Source: Terramyces sp. JEL0728 | Taxonomy: Eukaryota; Chytridiomycota; Chytridiomycetes; Rhizophydiales; Terramycetaceae | Length of the DNA stretch: 64,000 bases | Direction: 5' to 3' | Assembly: GCA_027603945.1 (NCBI GenBank) | Contig: JADIIU010000007.1 | Span: 1-64,000, forward strand | Part shown: in pieces, positions 31,284 to 42,364 of the stretch | Layout: every line of letters begins with the position of its first letter | Position numbering within the stretch: the first letter of the stretch is position 1 | Translations under genes and position numbers: made by a program | The notes under the pieces: model-generated | Databases searched by the model: none | What the model was told of the DNA's origin: nothing | The model's input: only the letters and a program-made list of their open reading frames with translations

Positions 31284-33525
31284 TTAAATTAATAAATATA
31301 CCGGATACACCCACCGTAATTTTTGAGGGATTTCCCGTGGAAGTTTTTCGATAGCTTTGAGTGCTTCAGTTCTTGGGCCATAGAATTTTTGCAAACTAAC
31401 ACCAAACACCCCAATGTCTTGACCTTCAAGCGAAGGCTCTCCGGCAGCAGAATTATTAGCAATTTCTTTTTCAGGAGCCTCTTTTGAGACGGGTTTTGGA
31501 TTGTGACGGACACTTTGCAGCTGCTTTTCAATCAAAATGGACTTTGATCCGCCCAAAGATTTGGATAGTGCTCTAGGCATTGACAATCGAGTGACAGATT
31601 CTTTGAGCAGCTTTGGCAACTGCAAATGTAGCTTGTCTCCCCTTTTCCTGACAAACGACTTGCGTTTTCGTTGAGTAATAGTAAGGTCTGGTTGCTCTTC
31701 GATTTGGTTGATATTTAGTTGGGACACCCTAGTTGATAGTTTCTCGTGTGCTTCCTTTTCCTCTTCCTTTGGTGGTTTTAGTTGGAAATTTGCCATAAAA
31801 ATCCCGTTACCAGTGTTGTTTGAAGGGCGGATAGTAAAGCATTCCTCAATCTCATCATCCTTTTCTTTTTCAGTAGGTATGTCGGGTAAAACATAAACCA
31901 ACCTCCATTCTACCCCATATCGATCTGGATTAGGGCAGACATACCTAAGGTTTCCTCTACCACTTGCTCGTTTTCTTCAGAGTGTGTTGATCTTGTAACG
32001 TACAGAATATTTTTGACTTTTGGAAGTCTAAAGGCGTGTTTCAACAATGCGATTTGTTGTCTTTTTAAAGTATATAGATCTTTTTGAGTTAGGTGATCCA
32101 CAGGATATTCTTGGTTAAGATTCATGTTTACCTTCTTCCTGTAGCATATAACTTAGTTTATCAACGATTGTAGTTCCGGAATTGACTGGCTCCACTACAG
32201 CTAATTCAACTTTGGCAAACTTTGGGTCATGCATGTCGCAAATTGAGAATTCATCTTCGATAATAGTAACATCTAGCGTAAGAATTGCTTACTTGTGCAT
32301 CCATATAGCTTTAAATTCATATGCAGCGTTTCCAGTCGTCCCGGTCGATTTTCAAATGCAAAAATTTTGCCTGTTGGACCGACTAGTGCAGACAATTGGG
32401 CAATTTTGGTTCCTAAATAAGTTTACTGTTACCACATCCAGCTCTCGCGTCGAGAATATGCATTCCTTTGGTAATATACGCTGCAACTTGTTGTGGGCAA
32501 TACATGCTTGCTTTATCTTGGAAAATTAGGTAGCCCTCGGTCACTAAAGGGCCTGCTTTGATTTCTGCGTATATCGACGGAGGAATAACAAGTAAATCAT
32601 CAAAATCGTCATCTAAATAAATCAATTGGTCAATATGTCGGCTAAATCAGTGTCTGGTTACTTGCAAATTTCATCTGGAATGCTATTTAAAGTTTCCATT
32701 TCCACAAAATATCCCAAATCTTTAATTTTTTTGGTCAATTCTTTCTTTCCAGTTTTCAGTCTATTAATTCGAAGTGTTTTAGGAATATCAACTGCCATGA
32801 TTTCCTTTTCGCGCACCTTTTCCGGTAGGATGTTCTCCATTTGTTCAATTGGGTCGTCTCCTCGTGCTCCCAATTCTATCCTCAATCTTGCGTATGCTGC
32901 ACTGAACTTTACCTGGAAACTGCGCAGTGTTTCATCCAAATCTCTTACTAGCTCAATGCATGCCGTCTGGTAGTTTAGTTCTTGCGGCGACAGATTTGCT
33001 GGCAAGCCGTAATTGATTCCTGGATAGTATTTGAAATCAAAATGGTGTTTCATTAAATCGAAAATCAAAACCTTTGCAAGACCAAGACTATCAAGGAACT
33101 ATGGTCAGCAATATATCTACTTGATTGTTGAATACCAAAAATTGAGTTTTCACGAGTATCAGATCGATATAAGGAAGATATTTCATGGTACCATACACCA
33201 ATTTCAATACCCTGTCGCTCATTTCCTTTCCGACATATTCCAAGTCCTTTTCTCCTGCAAGCCATTTGAATTTTGACCTGACAGTCCCAACAAATGCTCC
33301 CTCGTTAACAATATTCTCTAGAGTCTCGGCGGCAAACAGCAGCTCGTGATAAGTGTGGGTTATCCTGTCATCTGAAGCATCCAGCAGCGGGTGTTTCTTT
33401 TGTAAGTTAGGTTCAGAAATTGCATTTCTATTCAATTTCCTTTGTACTCTGTTATCGTTTGGTTGAATTGCAGGTCTATGCAAATTCCCTTCCGACACAG
33501 ACTGTTTCTTGAGCTCCTTCTTCAT
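31284..33525 (-). CDS. NSUN7-like Rossmann methyltransferase homologue lacking both catalytic cysteines
   Basis: Seven exons give about 705 residues. Introns are at 33099-33120, 32642-32661, 32413-32432, 32273-32292, 32110-32131 and 31925-31944, all 20-22 nt. The product aligns with the RNA m5C methyltransferase family, closest by eye to NSUN7: ILPEKVREKEI, then LIFQDKASMYCPQQVAAY and the SAM-site-like LDARAGCGTK. At the motif IV position, where the family has PC, it reads EPVNSG; at motif VI, where TCS is expected, it reads YVTRSTHSEENE. Both catalytic cysteines are therefore absent. A basic 150-residue tail follows. A further 24-nt intron near the end could replace VYLLI by PNPTKWK and move the stop to about 31256. 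Binding without catalysis is my inference. Confidence 0.85.
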
Positions 33526-33688
33526 CCTAAAGATGTGACGTAAATTACGCGTTTTATTTCATGCAGCACTCCAATTTATTACATACTCATTTCACCAGAT
33601 TGGTACGATTTCCAGAGTTTCAATCCGTGTATAATATCGCAGTTCATTAATGACAGCCTGCGCATGAAAATAACCGTGGATTGAATTC

Positions 33689-36001
33689 ATGGATAAATCT
33701 GGCACCCGACTTTGTGCACTTTATTCAAGGATGTCGTTAAACACCAATGAAATTCAAATTGGAAAGTTCTTGCCCTTGTTGGACATGTCATCTAAATCAC
33801 TATTGATCCAAGGAAACGAAGGATTCCTCCCAGTATCGCTGAAAGCCAGACAGTTATATCAACAAATGGATATCTCATGTCGTGCAATCAACAACTCTAA
33901 AGGACACAAGTTCGCCAAGCCGTCCCATATTAACCACAAATCTTGGTGCAGTTTTGCAAGGAATTCCAAATGTAACTGCCAGCTGTATAACCCGCTTCCT
34001 CCTAAAGAAACTTTAGTCAGGGTCGGTATTGGATTGCTAATCACCAGAGTGTACAAAGGGTAAAATCAATGGATTTGTTGAGTATGCCCAGTGTGCAAAC
34101 GAAAACGGAGCATACCACTTGACCAATAGCATACTCCACTGCTTTGAAGCACAAAAGAATATGGAAATGGAAGAAAGGGCAAACACGATGGTGTATCCCG
34201 TCCTTAATACAAAATGGAATCATCAAGTTGGGGAAGACACGATGCTAAAAGTCAAAGTCCCAGAAATACAGTTCAAGAGAATTACCTCACCAAAAAAGCA
34301 GAAGCCGATACTCAAGAGAAAGTTGCCTGAAAAAGACTTGTCTCTTTTAGCAATGGCAGAATTTTACCCAAAAGAACATGTAACAGAGGATATTTCACTA
34401 TTGGAACAGGCGAAACAGATTGAACAGCAGAGACAGGAAAAAAGGGAAAGAATAACCGAAAAAATCAGGCTTCAAAAAGAAAAGGCAAAGCAAATACAGA
34501 AGCGATTACAAAAGCGAAAAGTGTTTTTCTCAAACCGAGCAGCCAAATTACAACAGGAAGAGGAACAGAAAAAGCTGCTAGAAGCCCAAGAAAAAAAGCT
34601 AAGGCAGCTTGAGATGCAAAAGGAAAGGCGGTCTTCTGTGAATGGGACGTCGCGAAGAAAGAAGAGTAGGAAGAGCATCAAGACTGATAGCCAGTCACAA
34701 CTAAATTCAAATACAGACAGGACTGAAATAGAGTCAAATCTTGAGCTGTCGACAAGTGAAGACCAACTTGTTGAAAACAGTAAAGTGTCCCAAACCAATC
34801 TTGACAGGACTGGAAACTCCCCAGATAGTGAAAAAACTAATTCCGATATGGTGCCAAATTCAAGCGGCAATGATGAAAGTATTTCAAACAAAGACACTTT
34901 GAAGAATGAAAGTGCGGAAACGACGAGTGCATCACCAACTACCTCCACCGAAAAAGTCCCTCCTAAACCGGATGCTGTTGAAACAGCAGCTCCCGTCACT
35001 GATCTATCCAGTGATCCAGAATCGGTTTTGAAATTAGATTCCAGCAAAAAAACAGCAGATGGTGAGCATAATATGCCATTGGAGGACGATAAACAGCAAA
35101 TACTAAATGCAGTTGAAACCCTCAGTCTGGAGCCTTCAAGCGCTGGTGGAAATTCAGACGAAGACCGTCGTCGTCGCGCCAGTATTGATCTGATGAATCG
35201 GCATTCGATAACTGAAGAAACGATACTAAGAGCTAATTACAGAAGCAGTGATGAAATTAGACCGGGAACGGAGGATATAGCATCAACCTCCAAATCAAAT
35301 AGAGGTGGAATTCGGCCATACTCTTCAAAGCTGTCAATTGCTTCCGGAGGAGAGCTTTCTCGAAAGAATTCTCTAAGAAATGTTGTAAGACAGGCGAGAA
35401 AGTCAATTGGGTCTGAAAAAGGCTACTACATGGATGCAGATGGAGTAATAATATTAGCAGATGATGGTAAATGGATACTAACCCAGTACAACTCGATATG
35501 GAACAGCAGAGATACCAAGACGATATCGAAACTCAAATTGCAAACTTGAGAGATATTATAAAAGTCAAAAAACAAAAACCAAAAATTGTGCAAGTGAAAA
35601 AAGAAGAATTGAAAAAGAAAGTTATTTTACCAAAAGCCGAGTATAACAAGGAGTATATTTTAGAGCGTGAATCAAATGTAGATAGGAGATTGATCAAATT
35701 TGGACTAGATTTATATAAAAAGAAAACACTGAAGCCATTTGTAACAAGTATACCAGTAAAGAAATCCAATGTCGAGTACAGCCCTCCAAAGCAGGATTCA
35801 GAACGTAAATACATTGGCAGACCAGAGTTTGCGTCACAAAATCAATTCTTGTACACAGATTCCGCTTACATAATTGATTTTGAAGCTGCTCAAGAAGAGT
35901 CTGAGGATGAGGAAGAAGACCTGCCTTATGTTCCTCCAGAAGATCCCCAAGAAATTCAACTTCAAGGCTCTAATTTTTCATCAACAGACAATTTTTATTA
36001 A
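33689..36001 (+). CDS. Large Ser/Lys/Glu-rich protein of unknown function, 756 aa
   Basis: Three exons are joined by a 22-nt intron (34026-34047) and a 20-nt intron (35467-35486). The first 200 residues look folded and include a Cys-rich turn (SWCSFARNSKCNCQL) and a second conserved-looking stretch after the first splice (FVEYAQCANENGAYHL). A Lys/Glu/Gln coiled coil follows at about residues 235-310. A long Ser/Thr-rich disordered region precedes a C-terminal part with basic helices and an acidic end (EESEDEEEDLPYVPPED). No membrane segment is seen. I do not recognise the family. The stop lies within TTATTAAATTT and is convergent with the next gene. Confidence 0.7.
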
Positions 36002-36020
36002 ATTTCAAATATATTGGAGC

Positions 36021-36444
36021 TCAATTCAGTCTTTTCAACACTTGTTTTTCAATGATATGGTATTTTTCTTGGAATAGGCTTTCAAAGTGGGGACTATTCA
36101 TATCCTGGTCAAGGAGAAACTCAATAACGGAATAATTGGTTCCTTGAAGATCGCCAATCAACGATTCCAATTCCAAAGTAAATTTAATTTTACCTCTTTT
36201 TCATTTCTAACCATTTGCATCAAGTCTGGCATTGGGTTACTAACTGCCTGGTTGATGGCATATTCACCCTGCTTGACAAAAAGCTTTCCTTGGATGATAT
36301 CCTTTGTCAATATTGCATACATGTAGAACGTCAAAGTTCAACTCCTGAGCGGTTTCTGGGCAGCTAGTCATTTCAGAATCAATCAATTCCTAGCTTAATA
36401 ATAGTTACGTTGAATAAATCTTCAGAATGTCTGGAAATTTTCAT
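36021..36444 (-). CDS. Short helical protein, 121 aa, four exons
   Basis: Exons are separated by 19-nt introns at 36390-36408 and 36302-36320 and by an apparent 20-nt intron at 36174-36193 with a non-canonical TG acceptor. The product starts MKISRHSEDLFNELIDSE and is mostly helical, ending SLFQEKYHIIEKQVLKRLN. If the third intron is not spliced, the protein would end earlier in VKLNLLWNWNR. The longer version is preferred because its stop is followed within 25 bases by AATAAA and the extra sequence is protein-like. No family is recognised. Four exons in 424 bp is extreme even here. Confidence 0.6.
36174..36193 (-). other. Apparent 20-nt intron with GT-TG ends
   Basis: Read on the minus strand the segment is GTAAAATTAAATTTACTTTG. 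Its length and donor match the other introns, but it ends TG. Removing exactly these 20 bases reopens the frame into a 51-residue helical C-terminus. No AG lies within the normal size range downstream. A base-call error turning AG into TG is the simplest alternative. Confidence 0.5.
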
Positions 36445-36495
36445 AGTTTTGACAAGATTTCAATTGACAGGTTCTGGTAAACAAAAAATTTTGAC
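36445..36495. promoter_or_regulatory. 51-bp divergent promoter region
   Basis: Only 51 bases separate the start codons of the minus-strand short helical gene and the plus-strand armadillo gene. Both promoters must overlap here or reach into the coding regions. I see no clear TATA box. Confidence 0.4.
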
Positions 36496-38247
36496 ATGGA
36501 TTTTGACATTAGCAAGTTAATAGAAGCATTACATGATCCGAATACACAGAAAAGGGCTGCAGCCAGTATTTTCGACAACCCATTAACAGCGGATGTTATA
36601 CCTTCGGAATTTAATTTCACTGTAGATCAAATTGGGTTGCTGATTGGAATTTTGAAAACTGGCTCAATGCAAGCAGTGAAAGCAGCCATGCTGTTGCTCA
36701 ATCTAGTTGTAGATATTGCATGCGGATTCCAATCTGGAAGAATGGATATGATTGTTAGTGGTGGATTACTGCAACAAATAATTGACAACTCTGTTCCAAT
36801 GCTACTAGTTCAGAAAGAAAAAAGTTTGGAAATGGGAATAGTTTATCTAAGCTTTCTGCTTTCAGTATTGAAATCGAACGAAACAGTCGCAAGAAAGATC
36901 ATCAATGCCGAAACGCCATTGTACAGCACTCTCACAGCTATACTAGGAGCAAGTGACGGTGATTCCCGCTTGCATGAATTATCTTGTAAATGTATAAAGT
37001 CCGTCAGTGAATATCAGTCCTTGCGATCCTTTTTGCGCATTTCACAGACCCATTCAACGTTACTAGCATTTCTCCAGAGCGAAGCTACAAAGACAGATGC
37101 AATGATATTTTATATATGCAAAGGACTAGCAAATATTATGGTTCACAATGAAGAATCCAAACTACACCTGCTGCAATCTGGAATTGTAGAAGTGCTGATT
37201 GAACTGCTCCCAAACCATTCCTCATTAATACTAAAATTATTTGCACATTTATTACCCGAAACCGATACAGATTTGAATGAAAAAGAAAACAAAGAGTTGT
37301 TGCAAATGATGAAATTGATTTTAGCCCTAATGAAAGAAAGCAAAGACAAGGCACTCATAAATGAATGTCTGTTTCCGCTATCTAGGTATTCCAAATACCC
37401 CAGTGTATTGCAGCTTGTTGATTTGTTTGATTGGCTTGTGGAGTTACATGAACAGACAGAATTGTCCTTGTTTATACTTGCAACAATGACATTTCATGAC
37501 AAGAATGAATCATTAAAGAAGCACTACAAAAATCTCATTCGAATACTATGGAAATCAATTTCAAACGAGGAGCTTGCAGCCAATGCACTTGCAGTATTGG
37601 TGAATCTTGCCTTTAACGACAAAGAATCTCAAAAGATATGCAGCGACATTGATCAAGATTTATTTCCCCAATTGTTCAAGCTATCCGAGCACCAGAGTGA
37701 ATCTATTGCCAAGACAAGTTTGCAATGCATAAGGAATTTGTGTATTGACGGCCTAGCATGTACAACTATCCTTCAAGTGGGGTTAAGCAGGATGTTTGAA
37801 ACAATCAAACAAAGAAAACCAGATTTACGGGTGGAAACTATGCAAATTGTCCGCAATATCTTTACTATAAGCCCTGACTGCTTTGACAAAGTGTATCGGC
37901 AAACTTGCTTTATCCCTGAAATCATTTCTTGCCTATCTCAAACCTCTGATTTGCAGAGATGCGCGCTTGATATAATAGAGTTTCTGGTAGACCAACAGCA
38001 CGACAATTACATGGTACTCTTGCTTGAATTCGGAGTGCTGGGTGCCTTACTGGACTTGATTTCGAAAAACAGTGCATACAGAAAAACAGCAAGCAAGTTA
38101 TTCACAGCTCTTAAATCATTCCGAACTAAATTTTTGGATTGTGATATCTGGAAACAATTACTGCGACAGTGGGATGACGACGACAAGAGATATGGCAGAA
38201 AGCGAGTAATTGCAAAACCAAAAAAGAAGATTAAAAAGAAAAAGTAG
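36496..38247 (+). CDS. Armadillo/HEAT-type repeat protein, 583 aa
   Basis: A single intronless frame encodes an all-helical protein with repeating helix pairs, for example LLVQKEKSLEMGIVYLSFLL, KTSLQCIRNLCIDG and LRVETMQIVRNIFTISP, consistent with armadillo-type repeats from about residue 40 to 550. The C-terminus is a lysine-rich run (KPKKKIKKKK), which may be a nuclear or RNA-binding signal. I cannot place it in a named family. Its stop codon is only 1 bp from the stop of a tiny minus-strand ORF. Confidence 0.78.
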   Translation: MDFDISKLIEALHDPNTQKRAAASIFDNPLTADVIPSEFNFTVDQIGLLIGILKTGSMQAVKAAMLLLNLVVDIACGFQSGRMDMIVSGGLLQQIIDNSVPMLLVQKEKSLEMGIVYLSFLLSVLKSNETVARKIINAETPLYSTLTAILGASDGDSRLHELSCKCIKSVSEYQSLRSFLRISQTHSTLLAFLQSEATKTDAMIFYICKGLANIMVHNEESKLHLLQSGIVEVLIELLPNHSSLILKLFAHLLPETDTDLNEKENKELLQMMKLILALMKESKDKALINECLFPLSRYSKYPSVLQLVDLFDWLVELHEQTELSLFILATMTFHDKNESLKKHYKNLIRILWKSISNEELAANALAVLVNLAFNDKESQKICSDIDQDLFPQLFKLSEHQSESIAKTSLQCIRNLCIDGLACTTILQVGLSRMFETIKQRKPDLRVETMQIVRNIFTISPDCFDKVYRQTCFIPEIISCLSQTSDLQRCALDIIEFLVDQQHDNYMVLLLEFGVLGALLDLISKNSAYRKTASKLFTALKSFRTKFLDCDIWKQLLRQWDDDDKRYGRKRVIAKPKKKIKKKK

Positions 38248-38248
38248 T

Positions 38249-38353
38249 TTATTCCTGCAAATACGCATCTACAAGCTCATAATATACTTTTTCCAATGAT
38301 TTCTTGATTTCCGCTTCCTTTGGCGGTGTTTCTTTCTTGACTGGTTCGTCCAT
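38249..38353 (-). CDS. Tiny ORF, 34 aa
   Basis: ATG at 38353 opens MDEPVKKETPPKEAEIKKSL and ends at a TAA embedded in GAATAAAC, exactly the arrangement at the ends of many real genes here. The peptide is charged and ends in a helix-like KVYYELVDAYLQE. No 18-23 nt intron connects it to upstream sequence. An overlapping frame from about 38402 would give a basic 43-residue peptide instead. Either could be real; the stop-in-signal arrangement favours the first. Confidence 0.35.
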   Translation of the reverse strand: MDEPVKKETPPKEAEIKKSLEKVYYELVDAYLQE

Positions 38354-38420
38354 AACTGATGGAGTTTCGCTAATTCAAAACTTGGCTTTAGGATTCGCAT
38401 AATACTGTTGCTTACCCGAA

Positions 38421-39573
38421 ATGGATTTTTTTTCCTTGTTACTGTTCAAAATGGAGATGAAGCTAGCAGCGTATATTTTCCAGTCAATACCATTTGTTCT
38501 CTTGATGCCCACTTTCCACTACTGTCTGATCAAGTACACGTATATACCGATTAAATATTCCACCGTGGTATTTTTGATTTCTTTGGCAGTACTGCCAACG
38601 ATCAAAGTTCCAGGATCGTTTGTGGTTCACCTGATGTTTCCATATCTCATATTATGGTTCAGATTTATATTCTTGCTTCAGATGGATGGTCAACTCGTAA
38701 AATCACTGGAATTCATAGAGTACATGCGGTTTATTATTTCAATGGAAACACCAAAGAGATTTAATTTTGCAGTAGATCCAAGGACAGTCAACCCTAAAGA
38801 TTTGAAATTCAGAACGGTATTACAATATACTGGATATGGTTTGCTTAAATATTTTATTTATTCGTTGATACTATCATATGTCAGAGAAACAAGGACGCAT
38901 TGGAATCCTGCTAAACTGCAGTTTTTCACTTTTGATGATCCTTGGGTTGCATTTGATTTGTATTTACTTGGATTAGCATTGTCGCTCCTTTTGGATTACG
39001 GTACATAATCAATTGATAATAGCGGACCATTTATTGATATTGCCGCTGTGCTATGTATTTCACATGGAATATACCCCAATTATGAATGCAGTATATCTCT
39101 CTTGTTCAGTAAGAGAATTTTGGGGATCAAGGTGGAATTCAATGATTCAGCGCGGACTGAAATGCAGTATTTTCGATCCAGTGTTGCGTATACTGAAACC
39201 AGTTCAAATACCGTTTAAATTCAAAGTATCAATCGCAACTTTGTGTACGTTTGTGTTCAGCGCAATGCTGCACGAATGGTGTATCTTGATATTATGCGAT
39301 GAACCAACAACCTTTGAACAACTGGCGTTCTTTACTGTGCAAGCATTCATTTGCACGCTTGAAGTCATAGTGTCCTTATCATTTAGACGGATCTTTGGCT
39401 TGAAAATTGGGAAATTCTTTCCCAAAATCGTTCAAATACTATGGGCTACCTTTGCAGTAATATCTACGTCTCCATTGTTTCTCAATCCTTTTATTAGAGG
39501 CAAAGTCTTTGATAAATTTCACTTGGATTACGATATCATGAAGGCTTATGTGGAAAGAAACTTTTTGAAATAA
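38421..39573 (+). CDS. MBOAT-type acyltransferase (wax synthase/DGAT1-like)
   Basis: A 22-nt intron at 39001-39022 joins two frames into 376 residues with about nine membrane helices. The motif YLSCSVREFWGSRWNSMIQRGL is the wax-synthase domain signature (FWGxRWN), and the probable catalytic histidine is in FSAMLHEW. Such enzymes sit in the ER and esterify fatty alcohols, sterols or diacylglycerol. The acceptor cannot be inferred. The ATG at 38421 begins a hydrophobic N-terminus. The protein is shorter than DGAT1 and ACAT enzymes (about 500) but typical of wax synthases. Confidence 0.85.
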
Positions 39574-39673
39574 ACTGTGGTCAAATAACGATTGGCATTC
39601 GAAATTGTCAATCACTCCTATTTTGGTCTGAACCTTCCACAGAAATAATTGGAGTTTTTTTTAAAATCAAAAA

Positions 39674-40162
39674 ATGTTGAAATTGTTCAGACCTTTACTT
39701 GGGCCAATTCTCCGGCCAAAACCATTCAATTTGCCATTCAACATCACTCCAGCTCACAAATTTCATACTTCTGCACCAGCATTCGCTACGCTAAACCAAG
39801 TGCTAAGAGGATGTCGCAAACCACAAATCAAAAAAGTGCCATCGCCAGCACTAGACGGATGTCCACAAAGAAGAGGGGTGTGTCTTAAAATATTTACTGT
39901 CAAACCAAAGAAACCCAACTCTGCGCAACGTCAGGTTTGTAGGGTAAAACTATCTACAAACAAAACAGTGTTAGCTTATATTCCGGGGGAAGGACATAAT
40001 TTACAAGAACACTCTGTTGTATTAGTCAGGGGCGGTCGTGTCAGCGATTGTCCGGGTATCAGATATAAGGTTGTCCGCGGTGCATTGGATTGCCAAGGGG
40101 TAGTTGGCAGAACTGTCTCCAGAAGCAAATATGGCACAAAGAAGCCGCAAAAAGAGAAATAG
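39674..40162 (+). CDS. MRPS12: Mitochondrial small-subunit ribosomal protein uS12m
   Basis: The 162-residue protein has an N-terminal extension of about 45 residues, rich in Leu, Pro and Lys without acidic residues, fitting a mitochondrial targeting peptide. The uS12 core follows: [46 protein letters not shown] and ECH-type decoding loop [19 protein letters not shown]. It lines the decoding centre of the mitochondrial ribosome, so the organism translates its own mitochondrial genome. No intron is present. Confidence 0.96.
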   Translation: MLKLFRPLLGPILRPKPFNLPFNITPAHKFHTSAPAFATLNQVLRGCRKPQIKKVPSPALDGCPQRRGVCLKIFTVKPKKPNSAQRQVCRVKLSTNKTVLAYIPGEGHNLQEHSVVLVRGGRVSDCPGIRYKVVRGALDCQGVVGRTVSRSKYGTKKPQKEK

Positions 40163-40223
40163 GTTCATCAAGCATTTTTATTAATATAAATTTGAAAGTC
40201 TTGTTTTCCTTGCTAATCTAACA

Positions 40224-41411
40224 ATGTGTGACGAAAAACTAGTGAAAAAGTATGGATGGCTGTTTGTAGGATTTACGATATTTTTGATTACAGCAACTCC
40301 GTATCTTGCACATGTGTATGTCTTTCACCCATTCGTCTCCTACCATTTTCACGACTACGAATGGCTATTGCTAGGTCCGTTCCACCTGTCTGTCTTGTCA
40401 ATATGGATTAATTACTATTTGGGATGTACGTCAGATCCAGGAACTACCCCAAGGAATTACGATCCAGTGAAAAAGGATATCACGAAACAGAAGCCTAGAT
40501 GGTGCAAGGATTGTTTAGCGTACAAACCACCTCGCTCTCACCATTGTTCAGTATGTAACAAGTGTATTCTAAGGATGGATCACCATTGTCCATGGCTAAA
40601 TAACTGCATTGGGCATAGAAACCATCCTCACTTTTTACGGTTTTTAGCTTCAGTCGGGTTTGCCAGTATTTACGGAGTTGTCCTTATTAGTATGCGCATT
40701 TGGTATGTAATCCAGTACCAGAATCAAATGAATACTTATTTCAGGGGACAGGCTGATTACAAATTCAATGTTCATTATACTCCGGTGTTTACTGATTCGC
40801 AGATATTCTCATTGTTGTTTGTAGTCATTGTATTCTTTGCATTACTGTTTACTGTTGGAATATTGTATTTATGGCAGCTGTGGTATGTGTCCAGAAATGT
40901 CTCGACTATTGAATCGTTTGAAATGAATACAATTGACGATATGAAGAAAAGAGGACAAATCCCTAAAGAGAAACAATACCCGTATGATCTTGGAGCATAT
41001 AGAAACTTCCAAGTAATGTTTGGGAATAATATTCTATTTTGGTGGTTCCCAAAGACAGCCCAAGGAGATGGTATCAATTTTGACAAAGATCCAGCCGTTG
41101 CAAATGAATGGCCGCCAAGGGAATACTATTTATACAAAAAGTATCCCAATGGAAAACCGAGCAAAGACGACCAAGCACAATTGCGTCGATTTAAACACCA
41201 CCGCAGAGGCAGTGAAGGCTATCTGGTGAAGCAACTAACTCCTGAAGAACGCGAGGCGCTAGTCAGCAATCCGCAGGACCAGGTGCCAATTGAAGAAGAA
41301 TACATTTCTAGTACAGACTATGATTCCCTGTACAGCGAGGAAGAGGCGGAAGAAAACAGCGATGAAGAAAGCTTGCTTGCCCGTCAACGCAGGATTTCTA
41401 AAACGGAATAA
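40224..41411 (+). CDS. DHHC palmitoyltransferase, Pfa4/ZDHHC6-like
   Basis: The 395-residue protein has four membrane helices, two before and two after the cysteine-rich domain. The CRD reads WCKDCLAYKPPRSHHC and CILRMDHHCPWLNNCIGHRNH, with an intact DHHC. The TTxE-type motif is TIESFEMN, and the downstream YDLGAYRNFQVMFG block resembles the Pfa4 group, which acts in the ER (yeast Pfa4 modifies chitin synthase Chs3). The C-terminal 90 residues are charged and disordered with a run of acidic residues. Single exon. The stop TAA is inside GAATAAATG. Confidence 0.94.
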   Translation: MCDEKLVKKYGWLFVGFTIFLITATPYLAHVYVFHPFVSYHFHDYEWLLLGPFHLSVLSIWINYYLGCTSDPGTTPRNYDPVKKDITKQKPRWCKDCLAYKPPRSHHCSVCNKCILRMDHHCPWLNNCIGHRNHPHFLRFLASVGFASIYGVVLISMRIWYVIQYQNQMNTYFRGQADYKFNVHYTPVFTDSQIFSLLFVVIVFFALLFTVGILYLWQLWYVSRNVSTIESFEMNTIDDMKKRGQIPKEKQYPYDLGAYRNFQVMFGNNILFWWFPKTAQGDGINFDKDPAVANEWPPREYYLYKKYPNGKPSKDDQAQLRRFKHHRRGSEGYLVKQLTPEEREALVSNPQDQVPIEEEYISSTDYDSLYSEEEAEENSDEESLLARQRRISKTE

Positions 41412-41448
41412 ATGTTTATTATTGAATCAAATTAAGAATTACATTAAT

Positions 41449-42364
41449 CTAGCACGCACATCGTGGCTTTGCAGTTGGCGGTTGTTGGATATCTTGGTAC
41501 GTGATTGTCTCTACCATAGTCATTCCTTTTGGTATCACAGCATTCGCAATGTCTATAAACACTTGCTCAATCCCAATTCCTGTTAACGCTGATGCCTCGT
41601 AATGAGGGAAACTGTTTTCCATATAGGTTCTTTCGTTTAAATCGACGGAAGGTTCGTTTTCTTTGACGTTGTTGATATTAGTAAGGGCAATTGATTCATC
41701 CAACGACACTTGGGATAAAACAGTGTGAAACGAAAGGACAGAATCTCTGTTTCTTTCTCTATTCATTGTCGCTTCCACTTTTCCAATTCGTTCTTTGGTT
41801 CCGCTAATGAGATTTATCTTGGAGCTCAACTGCAATGGAACAGAAATACCGTTATTGACATAATATTCTCTGGCTATTTCGAGGGAGAGCTGCTTGATAT
41901 AGAAGCTTCCTTTGATTCCCAATTGCCGCGTGATTTTTCGTTGTTCTGATAGATCAATCTTGTTGCCAATGATATAAATTGGGAATTTCTCTGGCTCAGT
42001 TATATTTGAATTTTTAATGAAATTGTGTACCCATGTAGTCAAATTATGAAATGATTCTGGTTTGGTAACGTCATAAACTAAGATGCAGGCGTCTGCGCCT
42101 CTATAAAAGGCGGATGATAGGGATAGGAACCGCTCTTGTCCTGATATTAGTTATTTGTACCAGCGGTATCCCAAATTTGAATGGAAACCTGCCGATCTGG
42201 CAATTGCACTGTTTTTGAAATGAAATCCGCGCCAATTGTAGCCCTTAATGTATTTGTAAATTTGCTGTGGATATACTAGGTTAGTGGATATCAACTTGAT
42301 TTCGAAGAGCTGTTTTCCCCACTTCCGAATCTCCAATCATGACTACTTTGAGGTTCTCTCTCAT
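41449..42364 (-). CDS. Rab7/Ypt7-like small GTPase with about 85-residue insertion
   Basis: Three exons (20-nt introns at 42276-42295 with GTT donor and 42141-42160) give 291 residues. The G motifs are GDSEVGKTA (P-loop), RATIGADF (switch I), WDTAGQERF (switch II), GNKIDL (G4) and EASALTG (G5). The C-terminus ends PRCAC, a CXC site for double geranylgeranylation by Rab GGTase. Rab7 controls late endosome/vacuole fusion. The stretch between G4 and G5, about 30 residues in normal Rabs, is about 117 here and is Ser/Asn/Glu-rich. No short intron explains it. Similarity is best to Rab7, but Rab assignment is provisional. Confidence 0.9.

Noticed and set aside
34472..35047. Long minus-strand frame rich in Ser and Phe antisense to the 756-aa protein
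   Set aside because: The plus-strand protein is Lys/Glu/Ser-rich, whose complement gives a stop-poor Ser/Phe/Leu frame; this is a shadow.
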